Positions 53,431-61,258 of a stretch of DNA of 64,000 nucleotides are shown here, in pieces. A program made the translations under genes and the position numbers. The first letter of the stretch is position 1. Each line of letters starts with the position of its first letter. The stretch is from the NCBI RefSeq assembly GCF_900113865.1, contig NZ_FOQY01000024.1:62001-126000 (forward strand), given 5' to 3'. The stretch comes from Streptosporangium canum. GTDB taxonomy: Bacteria; Actinomycetota; Actinomycetes; Streptosporangiales; Streptosporangiaceae. The notes under the pieces are model-generated. The model did no database searches, had not been told where the DNA came from, and saw nothing but the letters and a program-made list of their open reading frames with translations.

Positions 53431-53745
53431 TCACACCGGCCGCCCACGGGACGGATACTCCGCCGCGATCGCCGCGGCCTTGTCACCGAAGAAGCGACGC
53501 AGGCCCTCCTGGTACCCCTGCTCGGTGAGACCGGGGAACATCAGCGCGGCGAACAGGGTCCCCTCGTCACGGGTGATGCCGGTGAGGACCGGCACACGGT
53601 GGAAGCGGCCCTGCGCGAAGACGGTCTCGGGATCGGCGGGCAGCACGGTGGTGCCGTAGCCCGGCAGGGCGAGCGGCTCCTGCGCCAGGAGCTTGGAGAC
53701 GGGCTTGCCGCGCAGGCAGGTGCGGGCTGTCTTCGGAAATGACAT
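53431..53745 (-). pseudogene. Fragment of a type B carboxylesterase
   Basis: A 104-residue frame that corresponds only to the middle of a carboxylesterase: a substrate-region GKPVSKLLAQEPLALPGYGTTVLPADPETVFAQG, then FHRVPVLTGITRDEGTLFAALMFPGL, where the second acidic catalytic region would be, and a short end. The nucleophile GESAG part and the catalytic His part are both missing. It is a remnant of a deleted gene, between the GntR gene and the TetR gene. Confidence 0.75.
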
Positions 53746-53807
53746 GCGGCGAGCCTAGGAACGGCGCGGCGGGGAGGGAATGGCACTGGATACCGCCCTG
53801 GATGCAC

Positions 53808-54491
53808 CTAGACACACCACATGTCAGAGGTCAGGCTTGGTCCGGATGACGGATGACGGATGACGGAGGACGGTGAGGACGCGGCGGTGGGTGTCCTCGA
53901 ATCTGCCTGGGATCCGGCGTCGATGCTGCCGACGGTCAGGTCGGTCAGCGCCGCGATGGCCTCGGCGACGGTGGCCCGCCCCCGGTTCAGCTCCGCGGCG
54001 ATCGCCTCTGCCGCGCCCAGCGCGCCGACGCAGCGCAGCCGGAGGGCCTCCTGCGTGAGCCCGGAGTACGGCCGCAGGGCGGTGGCCATCAGGTCCGTGT
54101 AGTCGTCGAGCAGTTCGCGCTCGATCGCCTCCATCTCCCGGTTCCCCTTGAGCGCGGCCGAGATGGCGGTCCACTCGGGCATGTCGGTGGCGCACGCGAA
54201 GTAGGCGGCGCTCAGGACGCGGGCGATCTCGCGGGGGACGGCCGGGGCATCACGCAGGGCCTCCTTTGAGGCGGCCCGGTGCCGCTCGTCGAGCCTCCGG
54301 TAGAGCGCGATCAGCAGGCCGGGGCGGGTGCCGAAGTGGTCGTAGACGATCGGCCTGCTCACTCCTGCGGCCTCCGCCAGGCTGAGCAGCGTGAGGCTGT
54401 CGGTGCCGTGGGCGCGCACGATCGCCATGGCGGTGTCGAGCAGTTGCTCCCGCCTGGCCGGCTTGGACAGACGAGTCGATCCCGTAGTCAT
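53808..54491 (-). CDS. TetR-family repressor
   Basis: A 227-residue protein with the TetR helix-turn-helix (LLDTAMAIVRAHGTDSLTLLSLAEAAGVSRPIVYDHFGTR, about 15-60) and a ligand domain (EWTAISAALKGNREMEAIERELLDDYTDLM). The last about 25 residues are low-complexity, because the 3' end runs through a short GGATGAC tandem repeat (about 53844-53870). It is divergent from the saccharopine-dehydrogenase-like gene, with two palindromes between, and probably controls it. Confidence 0.9.
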   Translation of the reverse strand: MTTGSTRLSKPARREQLLDTAMAIVRAHGTDSLTLLSLAEAAGVSRPIVYDHFGTRPGLLIALYRRLDERHRAASKEALRDAPAVPREIARVLSAAYFACATDMPEWTAISAALKGNREMEAIERELLDDYTDLMATALRPYSGLTQEALRLRCVGALGAAEAIAAELNRGRATVAEAIAALTDLTVGSIDAGSQADSRTPTAASSPSSVIRHPSSGPSLTSDMWCV

Positions 54492-54523
54492 TGTCCTCCC
54501 TTGCGTTGCCTCCCAGCATAAGC

Positions 54524-54548
54524 TACAAAATGTAAGTTACAGAATGTA
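54524..54548. promoter_or_regulatory. Twin palindromes in the TetR/dehydrogenase divergent region
   Basis: TACAAAATGTA (54524-54534) and TACAGAATGTA (54538-54548), each with 4-bp arms, centres 14 bp apart, in the gap between the TetR start and the next gene. The pair is a good TetR operator candidate. Confidence 0.7.
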
Positions 54549-54569
54549 GGTTAGCGAGAGGACATCACC

Positions 54570-55595
54570 GTGGAGCACTCCGTACTGATCATGGGCGGAT
54601 CCGGCCAGGCGGGCGCGGGGACCGCAGCCCTCCTGCGCCGGTGGTACCCGGAGCTGCCGCTGACGATCGCGGGCCGGGATCTCGGCCGCGCCCGGCGGGT
54701 CGCCGACGAGCTCGGCGGCGCGACAGCCGTGACCATCGATCTGCGGCGAGGCGACCTCGGCCTCCAGCGGACCGACGGCTACTCGGCGGTCGTGGCAATG
54801 GTGCGGGACAGCCACCTGAACGGACTGCGTTACGCACAGGACCGCGGCCTGCCGTACGTCAGCATCTCCAGCGGCCTGGTCGACATCGGCCCCGAGGTTG
54901 TCGCCGCCGGCCTGCGAGCCGGCGCGGCGCCGGTCCTGCTGGCCAGCCACTGGTACGCGGGGCTCGTCGTCCTCGCGGTGCTCGGCCTCGCCAGGGAGTT
55001 CGACCGGCTCGACACCATCGAGGTCAGCGGGGTGCTGGACGAACAGGACAGCGGCGGGCCCGCGGCCACGGTGGACATGGCACGCCTGCTGGCCGCCACC
55101 TCGGCGGGGCACGTCCGCCGCGACGGCGTCTTCGACTGGGTCAGCGGCCCCGACGCGCAGGTGGAGGTCATCAGCGTCGACGGCGCCGTGCTGCCCGGCC
55201 AGATCGTCCCCATCCTCGACGTGCCGAGCCTGGCCGTCGCGACGGGCGCGCCCAATGTCCGCTTCGCGTTCGCGATCGGTGAATCGGCGGGCAGGCGGCG
55301 CGGCGGGCCCGCGTCCACGGAGGTCAGGATCGACCTCGAAGGCGTGGACCGCGCGGGCGCACCACTCAGGACGAGCCGCTACCTCCTCCACCCGGAGGGG
55401 CAGCGCCCCCTGACGGCGCTCGGCGTGGCCCTCGGCGTCGAGCGACTGCTCGGCCTGCGCGGCGACCCCGTGCTGCCCGGCCTCCACACCCCCGAGGCGT
55501 TGATCGACCCCGGCTACGCGGCCGAGCGGATGGCGGAGATCGGCGCCACCTTCACCGACTCCGCCGATCGGGAATCGCGGGCGGTGCACCCGTGA
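54570..55595 (+). CDS. Saccharopine-dehydrogenase-like NAD(P)-binding protein
   Basis: A 341-residue protein from GTG 54570. The N-terminal Rossmann motif is VLIMGGSGQAGAGTAALLRR, followed by the AGRDLGRARRVADELGG segment found in saccharopine dehydrogenase and related reductases; then VAMVRDSHLNGLRYAQDRGLPYVSISSGLVDIGPEV. The C-terminal part is a mixed fold typical of the family. It is the divergent partner of the TetR gene, whose palindromes precede it. The substrate is unknown. Confidence 0.85.
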   Translation: MEHSVLIMGGSGQAGAGTAALLRRWYPELPLTIAGRDLGRARRVADELGGATAVTIDLRRGDLGLQRTDGYSAVVAMVRDSHLNGLRYAQDRGLPYVSISSGLVDIGPEVVAAGLRAGAAPVLLASHWYAGLVVLAVLGLAREFDRLDTIEVSGVLDEQDSGGPAATVDMARLLAATSAGHVRRDGVFDWVSGPDAQVEVISVDGAVLPGQIVPILDVPSLAVATGAPNVRFAFAIGESAGRRRGGPASTEVRIDLEGVDRAGAPLRTSRYLLHPEGQRPLTALGVALGVERLLGLRGDPVLPGLHTPEALIDPGYAAERMAEIGATFTDSADRESRAVHP

Positions 55596-55670
55596 GACGA
55601 CCTGGTTCATGATGGCGCTGTCAGGCACGGGTCGCCCCTCCGTCTCCCCGGTCCGGCCGGGATTCCCCGG

Positions 55671-56411
55671 TCATACCAGGAGCTGGCCGCCGTCCACCTG
55701 GACGACGGTGCCGGTGATGTGCCCGGCCTGCGGCGAGGCGAGGAACAGCACCAGCGGGGTGATGTCGCCCGGGGTCGCGATCCTGCCGAGCGGGATGCGC
55801 GACTCCCACGCGCCCCGCGCGGCCGGGTCGGTCATCAGGCCGGCCGTCATCGGGGTGTGCACCGGTCCGGGGGCCACGCCGTTCACGCGGATGCCGTGGC
55901 CGGCGAGCTCGATGGCGCCGGTCCGGGTGAGCGCGTCCACGCCGGCCTTCGTGGCCTCGTAGTGGCCCAGGCCCGCGGTGGGCTGGCGGGCCCCGATCGA
56001 GCTGATGTTGACGATGCAGCCGCCCTTGGCCGCCTTGATCATCTGTGCCGCGGCGACCTTGGTGACGGTGAACGTCCCGCGCAGGTTCACGGCCACCACC
56101 CTGTCGAAGATCTCGATGGGCAGGTCGACCAGGGCCCCGCCGCCGGCGACGATCCCCGCGTTGTTGACCAGGACCTCCACCGGGCCGAGCTCGCCGGCGA
56201 CCCGCTCCAGGCCGGCCGCGACCGCCTCCGGGTCGGTGACGTCCAGGGGGAGGGCCAGCGCGCCCAGCTCCGCGGCGGCCCGCTCGGCCGCCGCGCCGTC
56301 CAGGTCGGCGACCACGACCCGGTCACCGGCCTCGGCGAACGCCTGGGCGACGGCCCGGCCGATCCCGCTCGCGGCGCCTGTGATCAGGACGACGCGGCCC
56401 GCGGCGCTCAT
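55671..56411 (-). CDS. Short-chain dehydrogenase/reductase
   Basis: A 246-residue classical SDR: cofactor motif VLITGAASGIGRAVAQAF, acidic end of strand two (VVVADLDG, NAD-preferring), NNAGIV, catalytic Ser in IVNISSIGARQ, and the YxxxK motif HYEATKAG (Tyr and Lys). The C-terminal VAPGPVHTPMTAGL and VVQVDGGQLLV are standard. Its ATG overlaps the stop of the upstream methyltransferase-like gene by 4 bases (ATGA), so the two are co-transcribed. Confidence 0.94.
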   Translation of the reverse strand: MSAAGRVVLITGAASGIGRAVAQAFAEAGDRVVVADLDGAAAERAAAELGALALPLDVTDPEAVAAGLERVAGELGPVEVLVNNAGIVAGGGALVDLPIEIFDRVVAVNLRGTFTVTKVAAAQMIKAAKGGCIVNISSIGARQPTAGLGHYEATKAGVDALTRTGAIELAGHGIRVNGVAPGPVHTPMTAGLMTDPAARGAWESRIPLGRIATPGDITPLVLFLASPQAGHITGTVVQVDGGQLLV

Positions 56412-57400
56412 CGGGCCTCCGCCACGATGACGCGCGGGCTGCCCGGGAGCTCGCGGGTCTCCACCGGCTCCCATCCGGCCTCCCGGAGCCAGCCGCGCAC
56501 CTCGTCCTCCGGGTAGACGGTCGTGCCGTCGATCACGAGGTACTCGCCCGCGTGGAGGGCGTCGATGGCGCGCTGGCTGTGGTCGGAGTCCAGGAAGAAG
56601 TCGAGCAGCAGGAGCGTGGCGCCGGGCGCCGCGGCCTCGCGGGCCCGCCGGGCGATGAGCCGGTTCTGCCCGGCGTCGAACCGGTGCGCCACGTGCTCCA
56701 GCAGCACCAGGTCGAAGCCCGTGGGGACGTCGCCCGCGAGGGGGTCGCCGTCGACGACCTCGACCCGGTCGCCCATCCCGGCGTCGGTCAGCGTCTTGCG
56801 CGCGTGCTGGACCAGGTCACCGCCGGAGAAGAACGTGCCGCGCAGGCCGGGGGCCGTCCGGAGCGCCTCGGCCAGGAAGGAGCCCGACAGCCCTCCGAAG
56901 TCGAGGACCCGCCGGTGCCGGGAGAAGTCGTAGTTCTCGGCGAGCATCCTGGCGTGCAGCGCGTTGTAGGTCATCACACCGGTCAGGAAGGTGCCCCATC
57001 GGTCCTCGCCGAGATCCAGGTTCGCCGGCAGCGCGGTGCGGGCGGTCTCGCCGAAGCCGAGCCAGTGCCCGTAGCTGATCCCGTCGAGGAAGGCCAGGAA
57101 CGGGCGGAGGTCCACGTCGTCCCCGGTGCCGGACAGGTACCGCGTGACGGACGGCGAGTTGGCGTACACCCCGTCGTCGCGGGTCAGCAGGTCGAGGCCC
57201 GCCATCGCGTCGGCGAGGATCCGCGCGGTGCGCCCGGGGAGCCCGGTGCGCGCGGAGATCTCGGCGACGGTCGCCGGTCCCCCGGCCAGCGCGGCGAACA
57301 GGCCGGCTTCACTGGCCGCGAAGAGCTGCTTGGCGGCCATGTAGCCGGTGGCCACGTCCACGATCCTGGCGGGACCGGCGGGGTCCGGGTGAGGCGACAT
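56408..57400 (-). CDS. O-methyltransferase-like protein with dimerisation domain
   Basis: A 330-residue protein of the plant-type/hydroxyindole O-methyltransferase group. The N-terminal winged-helix dimerisation domain (ATGYMAAKQLFAASEAGLFAAL, TVAEISARTGLPGRTARILADAMAGLDLL) leads to a SAM domain with LDFGGLSGSFLAEAL (motif I, DxGGxxG), FDLVLLEHVAHRFD and the late ATLLLLDFFLD. These methylate phenolic hydroxyls of small molecules. Its place in a catabolic island is unusual; it might act in reverse-type detoxification, or be a repurposed non-methylating member. Co-transcribed with the SDR. Confidence 0.85.
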   Translation of the reverse strand: MSPHPDPAGPARIVDVATGYMAAKQLFAASEAGLFAALAGGPATVAEISARTGLPGRTARILADAMAGLDLLTRDDGVYANSPSVTRYLSGTGDDVDLRPFLAFLDGISYGHWLGFGETARTALPANLDLGEDRWGTFLTGVMTYNALHARMLAENYDFSRHRRVLDFGGLSGSFLAEALRTAPGLRGTFFSGGDLVQHARKTLTDAGMGDRVEVVDGDPLAGDVPTGFDLVLLEHVAHRFDAGQNRLIARRAREAAAPGATLLLLDFFLDSDHSQRAIDALHAGEYLVIDGTTVYPEDEVRGWLREAGWEPVETRELPGSPRVIVAEAR

Positions 57401-57433
57401 GAACTCAACTCCCTAGGTGCAGACAATATTTGG

Positions 57434-57448
57434 AATGCTATACGATTT
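57434..57448. promoter_or_regulatory. AAATCGTAT box between methyltransferase and aldo-keto reductase genes
   Basis: AAATCGTATAGCATT on the minus strand (57448-57434), flanked by GG/CC (GGAAATCGTATAGCATTCC). It stands in the 93-bp divergent gap, 34 bases from the methyltransferase start, and matches boxes elsewhere in the island. Confidence 0.7.
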
Positions 57449-57493
57449 CCTTCTCGGCGGCCAGGGGCCGCATAACGTCATCGGAGGTCCACG

Positions 57494-58483
57494 ATGGAGT
57501 TCTCAGCTCGGGTGCCCAGGCGCCGGCTCGGCGCCGACGGGCCGGAGGTCCCGATCCTCGGCCTCGGCTCGTGGAACACGTGGGACCGGATGGAGTCGGG
57601 TGACGCGGCGGCGCTCATCCGCCGGGCCGTCGGCCTCGGCGTGAACCTCTTCGACGTGGCCCACCACAACTTCGGCCCGCACGCCGAGAACGCCGTCACC
57701 GACCTGATCTTCGGCAGGGCCGTCCGCGAGGCCGGGGTCGCCCGGGAGGACTATCTCCTGTGCGGCAAGCTCTGGCTGTGGGACTACCCCGCCACCTCCT
57801 TCGCCGAGCAGATCGAGCTCTCGCTGTCGCGGATCGGCACCGACCGGGCCGACTCCGTCGTCGCGGGTGACTTCCTCGGCGAGCTGGACATCCGGTCCGT
57901 GGTGACCGACGTGGCGGAGCTGGTGCGGGCCGGATGGTTCACCACGTGGGGCGTGAACAACTGGTCGGCCGCCGACCTGCGGTTCGCGCGGGAGTTCGCC
58001 CTGGCGGAGGGGATGGTCCCGCCGGCGTTCGCGCAGCTCAAGTACAGCCTCGCCCGGCGCTCGGTGCCCGAGGGCGGGCCGTACGGGCGGTTGTTCGACG
58101 ACGGGCTGGGCCTGCAGGCCTCGGACGTCTTCGAGGGGGGCATCCTCGCGGGCAAGTTGCGTCCGGAGCGCAAGATCGGCGCCGACCCCGGGGGCATCCG
58201 CGACCGGATCCGCGCGTCGTACCCCGAGGCCGAGCGGGTCGCCGAGCGGTTCGGGGCCACCCCGGCCCAGCTCGCGATCGCCTTCTGCCTGACCCACCCC
58301 GCCGCCGCGACCGTGCTCTTCGGGGTCAGCGGCGGCCGGCAGCTCGACGACAACCTCGGCGCGCTCGACCTGCTGGCCCGGCACGGCGACGAGCTGCGCC
58401 CGGCGGTCGAGGGGCTCTGGATCGACAGGGACGTGGTGCGCCCCGACGCCTCCTGGGGAACCGACGCCCCGGAACGAGGCTGA
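57494..58483 (+). CDS. Aldo/keto reductase-like protein with degenerate active site
   Basis: A 329-residue AKR-fold protein: RRLGADGPEVPILGLGSWNTWDRM, later TTWGVNNWSAADLRFAREFA and C-terminal ATPAQLAIAFCLTHPAAATVLFGVSGGRQLDDNL. The catalytic tetrad is incomplete: Asp is retained (LFDVAHHNFG) and Lys is retained (CGKLWLW), but the Tyr position is Asn and the His position is lost (DSVVAGDF). It may be a non-redox ligand-binding or scaffold protein, or use other residues. It is divergent from the methyltransferase gene, with a shared box upstream. Confidence 0.8.
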   Translation: MEFSARVPRRRLGADGPEVPILGLGSWNTWDRMESGDAAALIRRAVGLGVNLFDVAHHNFGPHAENAVTDLIFGRAVREAGVAREDYLLCGKLWLWDYPATSFAEQIELSLSRIGTDRADSVVAGDFLGELDIRSVVTDVAELVRAGWFTTWGVNNWSAADLRFAREFALAEGMVPPAFAQLKYSLARRSVPEGGPYGRLFDDGLGLQASDVFEGGILAGKLRPERKIGADPGGIRDRIRASYPEAERVAERFGATPAQLAIAFCLTHPAAATVLFGVSGGRQLDDNLGALDLLARHGDELRPAVEGLWIDRDVVRPDASWGTDAPERG

Positions 58484-58489
58484 TCTCCC

Positions 58490-58553
58490 GCCGGAGAGCG
58501 CCGTCACGGGCCGTTCCGTCGCGGTACGGCCGGAGAGCGCCGTCGCGGGCCGT
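58490..58553. repeat. Two-copy repeat after the aldo-keto reductase-like gene
   Basis: GCCGGAGAGCGCCGTC(A/G)CGGG occurs at 58490 and 58529 (period 39 bp, followed by CCGT in both). The first copy begins 7 bases after the stop codon. Confidence 0.75.
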
Positions 58554-58577
58554 GCCCCGGAGCGGTCCCGCGACGGT

Positions 58578-58627
58578 CTCCGGGTACGGCCCCGCGACAG
58601 GCCGGGCTCGCGGGGCCGTACCCGGAG
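58578..58627. terminator. Bidirectional hairpin between convergent genes
   Basis: A perfect 20-bp inverted repeat (58578-58597 with CTCCGGGTACGG.. and 58608-58627) around a 10-base loop, between the stops of the aldo-keto reductase-like gene and the amidohydrolase fragment. It can act as a terminator in both directions. Confidence 0.85.
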
Positions 58628-58652
58628 GCGGGCCCCGCGCGCCGCGCGGAGG

Positions 58653-59462
58653 TCAGAGCTCGTGGACCACGCGGCCGCCGACCATCGTCAGGGCGACCGG
58701 GACCTGGGGGAGGGCCTCCGCCTCGGTCTCCGAGCCGCCCTCGACGAGCAGGCCGCCGTGCGTGCCGTCGGCGTAGGGCTCGTCGGTCCAGGCGTTGCGC
58801 ATCGGGGGGATGCCGTCGGCGAAGATCTTCACTCCCGCGACGCGGAACCGGCCCGGCACGTCGGCGGGCGGGACGAAGTCGCGCAGCCCCGCCAGGAGGC
58901 CGGGCAGGGAGGAGGCGCCGTCGAGCTCGCCGAACAGCATGAGCGCGGTTACCCGCGCGCGGAGCAGGCCCTCGGCCGCGAGATCGGCGTAGTCGCGCAG
59001 CACGGCGGAGCCGAAGCAGCCGCTGGGCCCCGCGTCCTCGCCGGGGCCCAGGCCCGGCTCGGTGTAGCTGGTGACGCCGAGGGAGGCCAGCAGCTCCCCG
59101 GTACGCAGGATCGCGCCGCGCCGCGCCTCGGCGGTCTCCAGGCGGGGGAGGGGCTCGCCCCCGTGGTGCCCGGCGGCCATCTGGTCCATGAGGAGATCCG
59201 GCCACATCTGGCCGAGCCAGACGCCGTGGAGGTGGGAGTCGTTGATGCCGGGGAGCACCGACCTGCCGCGCAGCCGGATGACCCGGGTCCGCGGCCCGAT
59301 CAGCGGGGCCACCTCCCCGGCCGTTCCGACCCTGGCGATCCGGCCGCCGGCGACGGCGATCGCCTCCGCCACCCGGTCGGCGGAGTCGACGGTGTGCACC
59401 GTGCCGCCGGTCATGACCACATCCGCCGGCGCGGGGTCACTCGGGGATTCGTTCCGCAACAT
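58653..59462 (-). CDS. Amidohydrolase (YtcJ-like) with internal deletion, probably inactive
   Basis: A 269-residue frame that has the beginning and the end of a YtcJ-type amidohydrolase but not the middle. Present: N-terminal strand VVMTGGTVHTVDSADRVAEAIAVAGGRI, metal-site HxH in PGINDSHLHG, Lys in GVKIFADGIPP, and the terminal beta-sandwich LTMVGGRVVHEL. After GTHGGLLVEGG the sequence jumps straight to the last strands, so about 250 residues with the other metal ligands (HAxGD, H, D) are missing. The fusion is in frame and the reading frame is open. YtcJ proteins usually have about 530 residues. Confidence 0.75.
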   Translation of the reverse strand: MLRNESPSDPAPADVVMTGGTVHTVDSADRVAEAIAVAGGRIARVGTAGEVAPLIGPRTRVIRLRGRSVLPGINDSHLHGVWLGQMWPDLLMDQMAAGHHGGEPLPRLETAEARRGAILRTGELLASLGVTSYTEPGLGPGEDAGPSGCFGSAVLRDYADLAAEGLLRARVTALMLFGELDGASSLPGLLAGLRDFVPPADVPGRFRVAGVKIFADGIPPMRNAWTDEPYADGTHGGLLVEGGSETEAEALPQVPVALTMVGGRVVHEL

Positions 59463-59510
59463 TTCACCCGCACTCTAGACACGTCATTTGGTCCCGCATA
59501 ACGTACATGG

Positions 59511-59525
59511 AATCGGATACGATTT
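59511..59525. promoter_or_regulatory. AAATCGTAT box before the esterase-ABC importer operon
   Basis: AAATCGTATCCGATT on the minus strand (59525-59511), with a perfect AATCG-GATA-CGATT dyad on the plus strand. It lies in the divergent gap between the amidohydrolase and esterase genes, 49 bases before the esterase start. Confidence 0.7.
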
Positions 59526-59573
59526 GCGAGTGCCTGAACGTGAGCGAGGGCACCCGGGCAACCGGAGGTAACG

Positions 59574-60521
59574 ATGCCCCTGCATCCTGAGGCGCAGAGA
59601 ATCATCGAGCGCGCCGGCGTCGAGGACCAGGGCGGAGCCCCCCAGCTTGACGCGGCGGCGATGCGTGAGGGATTCCGCCAGTCCTGGACCATGCCGGACG
59701 ATCTCCAGCCCGTGGGCGGTGTCGTCGACACCGTGTTCCCCGGCCCCGCCGGAGACGTCCCGGTCCGGGTCTACACCCCCGAGGGAGAGGGCCCCTTCCC
59801 CGCCTTCGTCTGGTTCCACGGCGGCGGCTGGACGATCGGCAGCCTCGACGAGAACGAGGTCGCCTGCCGCGCCGTCTGCGCCGGAGCCGGCGCCGTGGTC
59901 GTCTCGGTCGACTACCGGCTCGCGCCGGAGAACCCCTACCCCGCGGCGGCCGACGACTGCTACGCCGCGGTGCGCTGGGTCCACGGCAGCGGCGAGCGGC
60001 TCTCGGTCGACCCGGCACGGATCGCGGTGGGAGGGGAGAGCGCGGGCGGCAACCTCGCCGCCGTCGTCGCGCTGAAGGCCCGCGACCTCGGCGGCCCCGC
60101 GATCGCCCTGCAGGTGCTCGTCTCGCCCGTGCTCGGCCATCCTGACGACGGGCGCGCGTCCTACCGCGACTTCGCCGACGGCTACTTCCTGTCCAAGGCG
60201 AGCATGGACTGGTTCTTCACCCAGTACCCCCGCGACGCCGGTGACATGGACGACCCCTACCTCCTGCCCCTGCGCGCGGGCGACCTGTCGGGCCTGCCCC
60301 GCGCGCTGATCCTCGGCGCGGAGTACGACGTGCTCCGCGACGAGGGCGAGGACTACGCCCGGGAGCTGCGGCGCGCCGGCGTCGAGGTCGAGCTCGTCCG
60401 GTTCGACGGCCTCATCCACGGCTTCTTCGGACTCCTCGCCATCGAGCTGTCGGCGGCCCGCGACGCGCACGCGCGCGTCATCGCGGCGCTGCGGTCGGCC
60501 CGCGCGGAAGGCCCGCGATGA
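59574..60521 (+). CDS. Alpha/beta-hydrolase of the hormone-sensitive lipase (GDSAG) family
   Basis: A 315-residue esterase with the family features: oxyanion motif WFHGGGWTIGS, nucleophile elbow GGESAGGNLAA (Ser), Asp in GAEYDVLRDEGEDYA and His in DGLIHGFFGL. ATG 59574 is preceded by GGAGGTAAC. Such enzymes hydrolyse carboxyl esters with bulky acyl or aryl groups. Its stop overlaps the start of the ABC ATPase gene by 4 bases, so uptake and first hydrolysis are probably coupled in one operon. Confidence 0.92.
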   Translation: MPLHPEAQRIIERAGVEDQGGAPQLDAAAMREGFRQSWTMPDDLQPVGGVVDTVFPGPAGDVPVRVYTPEGEGPFPAFVWFHGGGWTIGSLDENEVACRAVCAGAGAVVVSVDYRLAPENPYPAAADDCYAAVRWVHGSGERLSVDPARIAVGGESAGGNLAAVVALKARDLGGPAIALQVLVSPVLGHPDDGRASYRDFADGYFLSKASMDWFFTQYPRDAGDMDDPYLLPLRAGDLSGLPRALILGAEYDVLRDEGEDYARELRRAGVEVELVRFDGLIHGFFGLLAIELSAARDAHARVIAALRSARAEGPR

Positions 60522-61258
60522 GCGGCCCGGTCCTCTCCCTGAAGGGCGTCAGCGTCAACCGCGGCGAGGCCCCGATCGTCCACGACGTCTCGCTCGACGT
60601 CGAGGCCGGTACGGTCACCGTGGTCCTGGGCGCCAACGGCGCGGGCAAGACGACCCTGATGGACGGCATCGCCGGCCTCGCGAAGGCGACGTCGGGAACG
60701 ATCCAACTCGGCGGGACCGCGATGGAGCGGCTCCCGGTCTACAAGCGGGCGCAGGCCGGCCTGGGCTACGTCGAGCAGGCGCGGACGGTCTTCCGGACGC
60801 TGACCGTCGAGCAGAACCTGCTGGTCTCCCGGTCGGGCGCCGGCGATCTGGAGACGGTCTACGGCCTCTTCCCCGAGCTGGACAAGCGCCGCGGGCTCCA
60901 GGCCGGGCACCTGTCGGGCGGTGAGCAGCAGATGCTCGTGCTCGGGCGCGCGCTGATCTCCGACCCGAAGGTCGTCCTCATCGACGAGATGTCCCTGGGC
61001 CTGGCGCCCGTGGTGGTCCGCCGCCTCATGCACGCGGTCAAGGACCTGGTCGGCCTGGGCATAGCGGTCCTGCTCATCGAGCAGTTCGCGAACCTGGCCC
61101 TGGAGGTCGGGGCCAACGCCTACGTCCTGCGCAAGGGGCGCGTCGTGTTCGACGGCCCCTGCGACGAGTTGCGGGGCGACGGCGAGAGGCTGCACGAGTT
61201 CTACTTCGGCGCGGTGCCCGCCGGAGCCGGGGCCGAGGCGGGGGGTGAGAACCGGTGA
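60518..61258 (+). CDS. ABC importer ATPase, LivF type
   Basis: A 246-residue ATPase of the branched-chain amino-acid/aromatic uptake group: Walker A GANGAGKTT, Q-loop region, signature LSGGEQQMLVLGRALI and Walker B VVLIDEMSLGLAP, then IEQFANLAL. The order is esterase-LivF-LivMG-LivK. LivF members pair with LivG in the importer. It overlaps the esterase stop and the next start by 4 bases each, so all are translationally coupled. Confidence 0.93.
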   Translation: MSGPVLSLKGVSVNRGEAPIVHDVSLDVEAGTVTVVLGANGAGKTTLMDGIAGLAKATSGTIQLGGTAMERLPVYKRAQAGLGYVEQARTVFRTLTVEQNLLVSRSGAGDLETVYGLFPELDKRRGLQAGHLSGGEQQMLVLGRALISDPKVVLIDEMSLGLAPVVVRRLMHAVKDLVGLGIAVLLIEQFANLALEVGANAYVLRKGRVVFDGPCDELRGDGERLHEFYFGAVPAGAGAEAGGENR

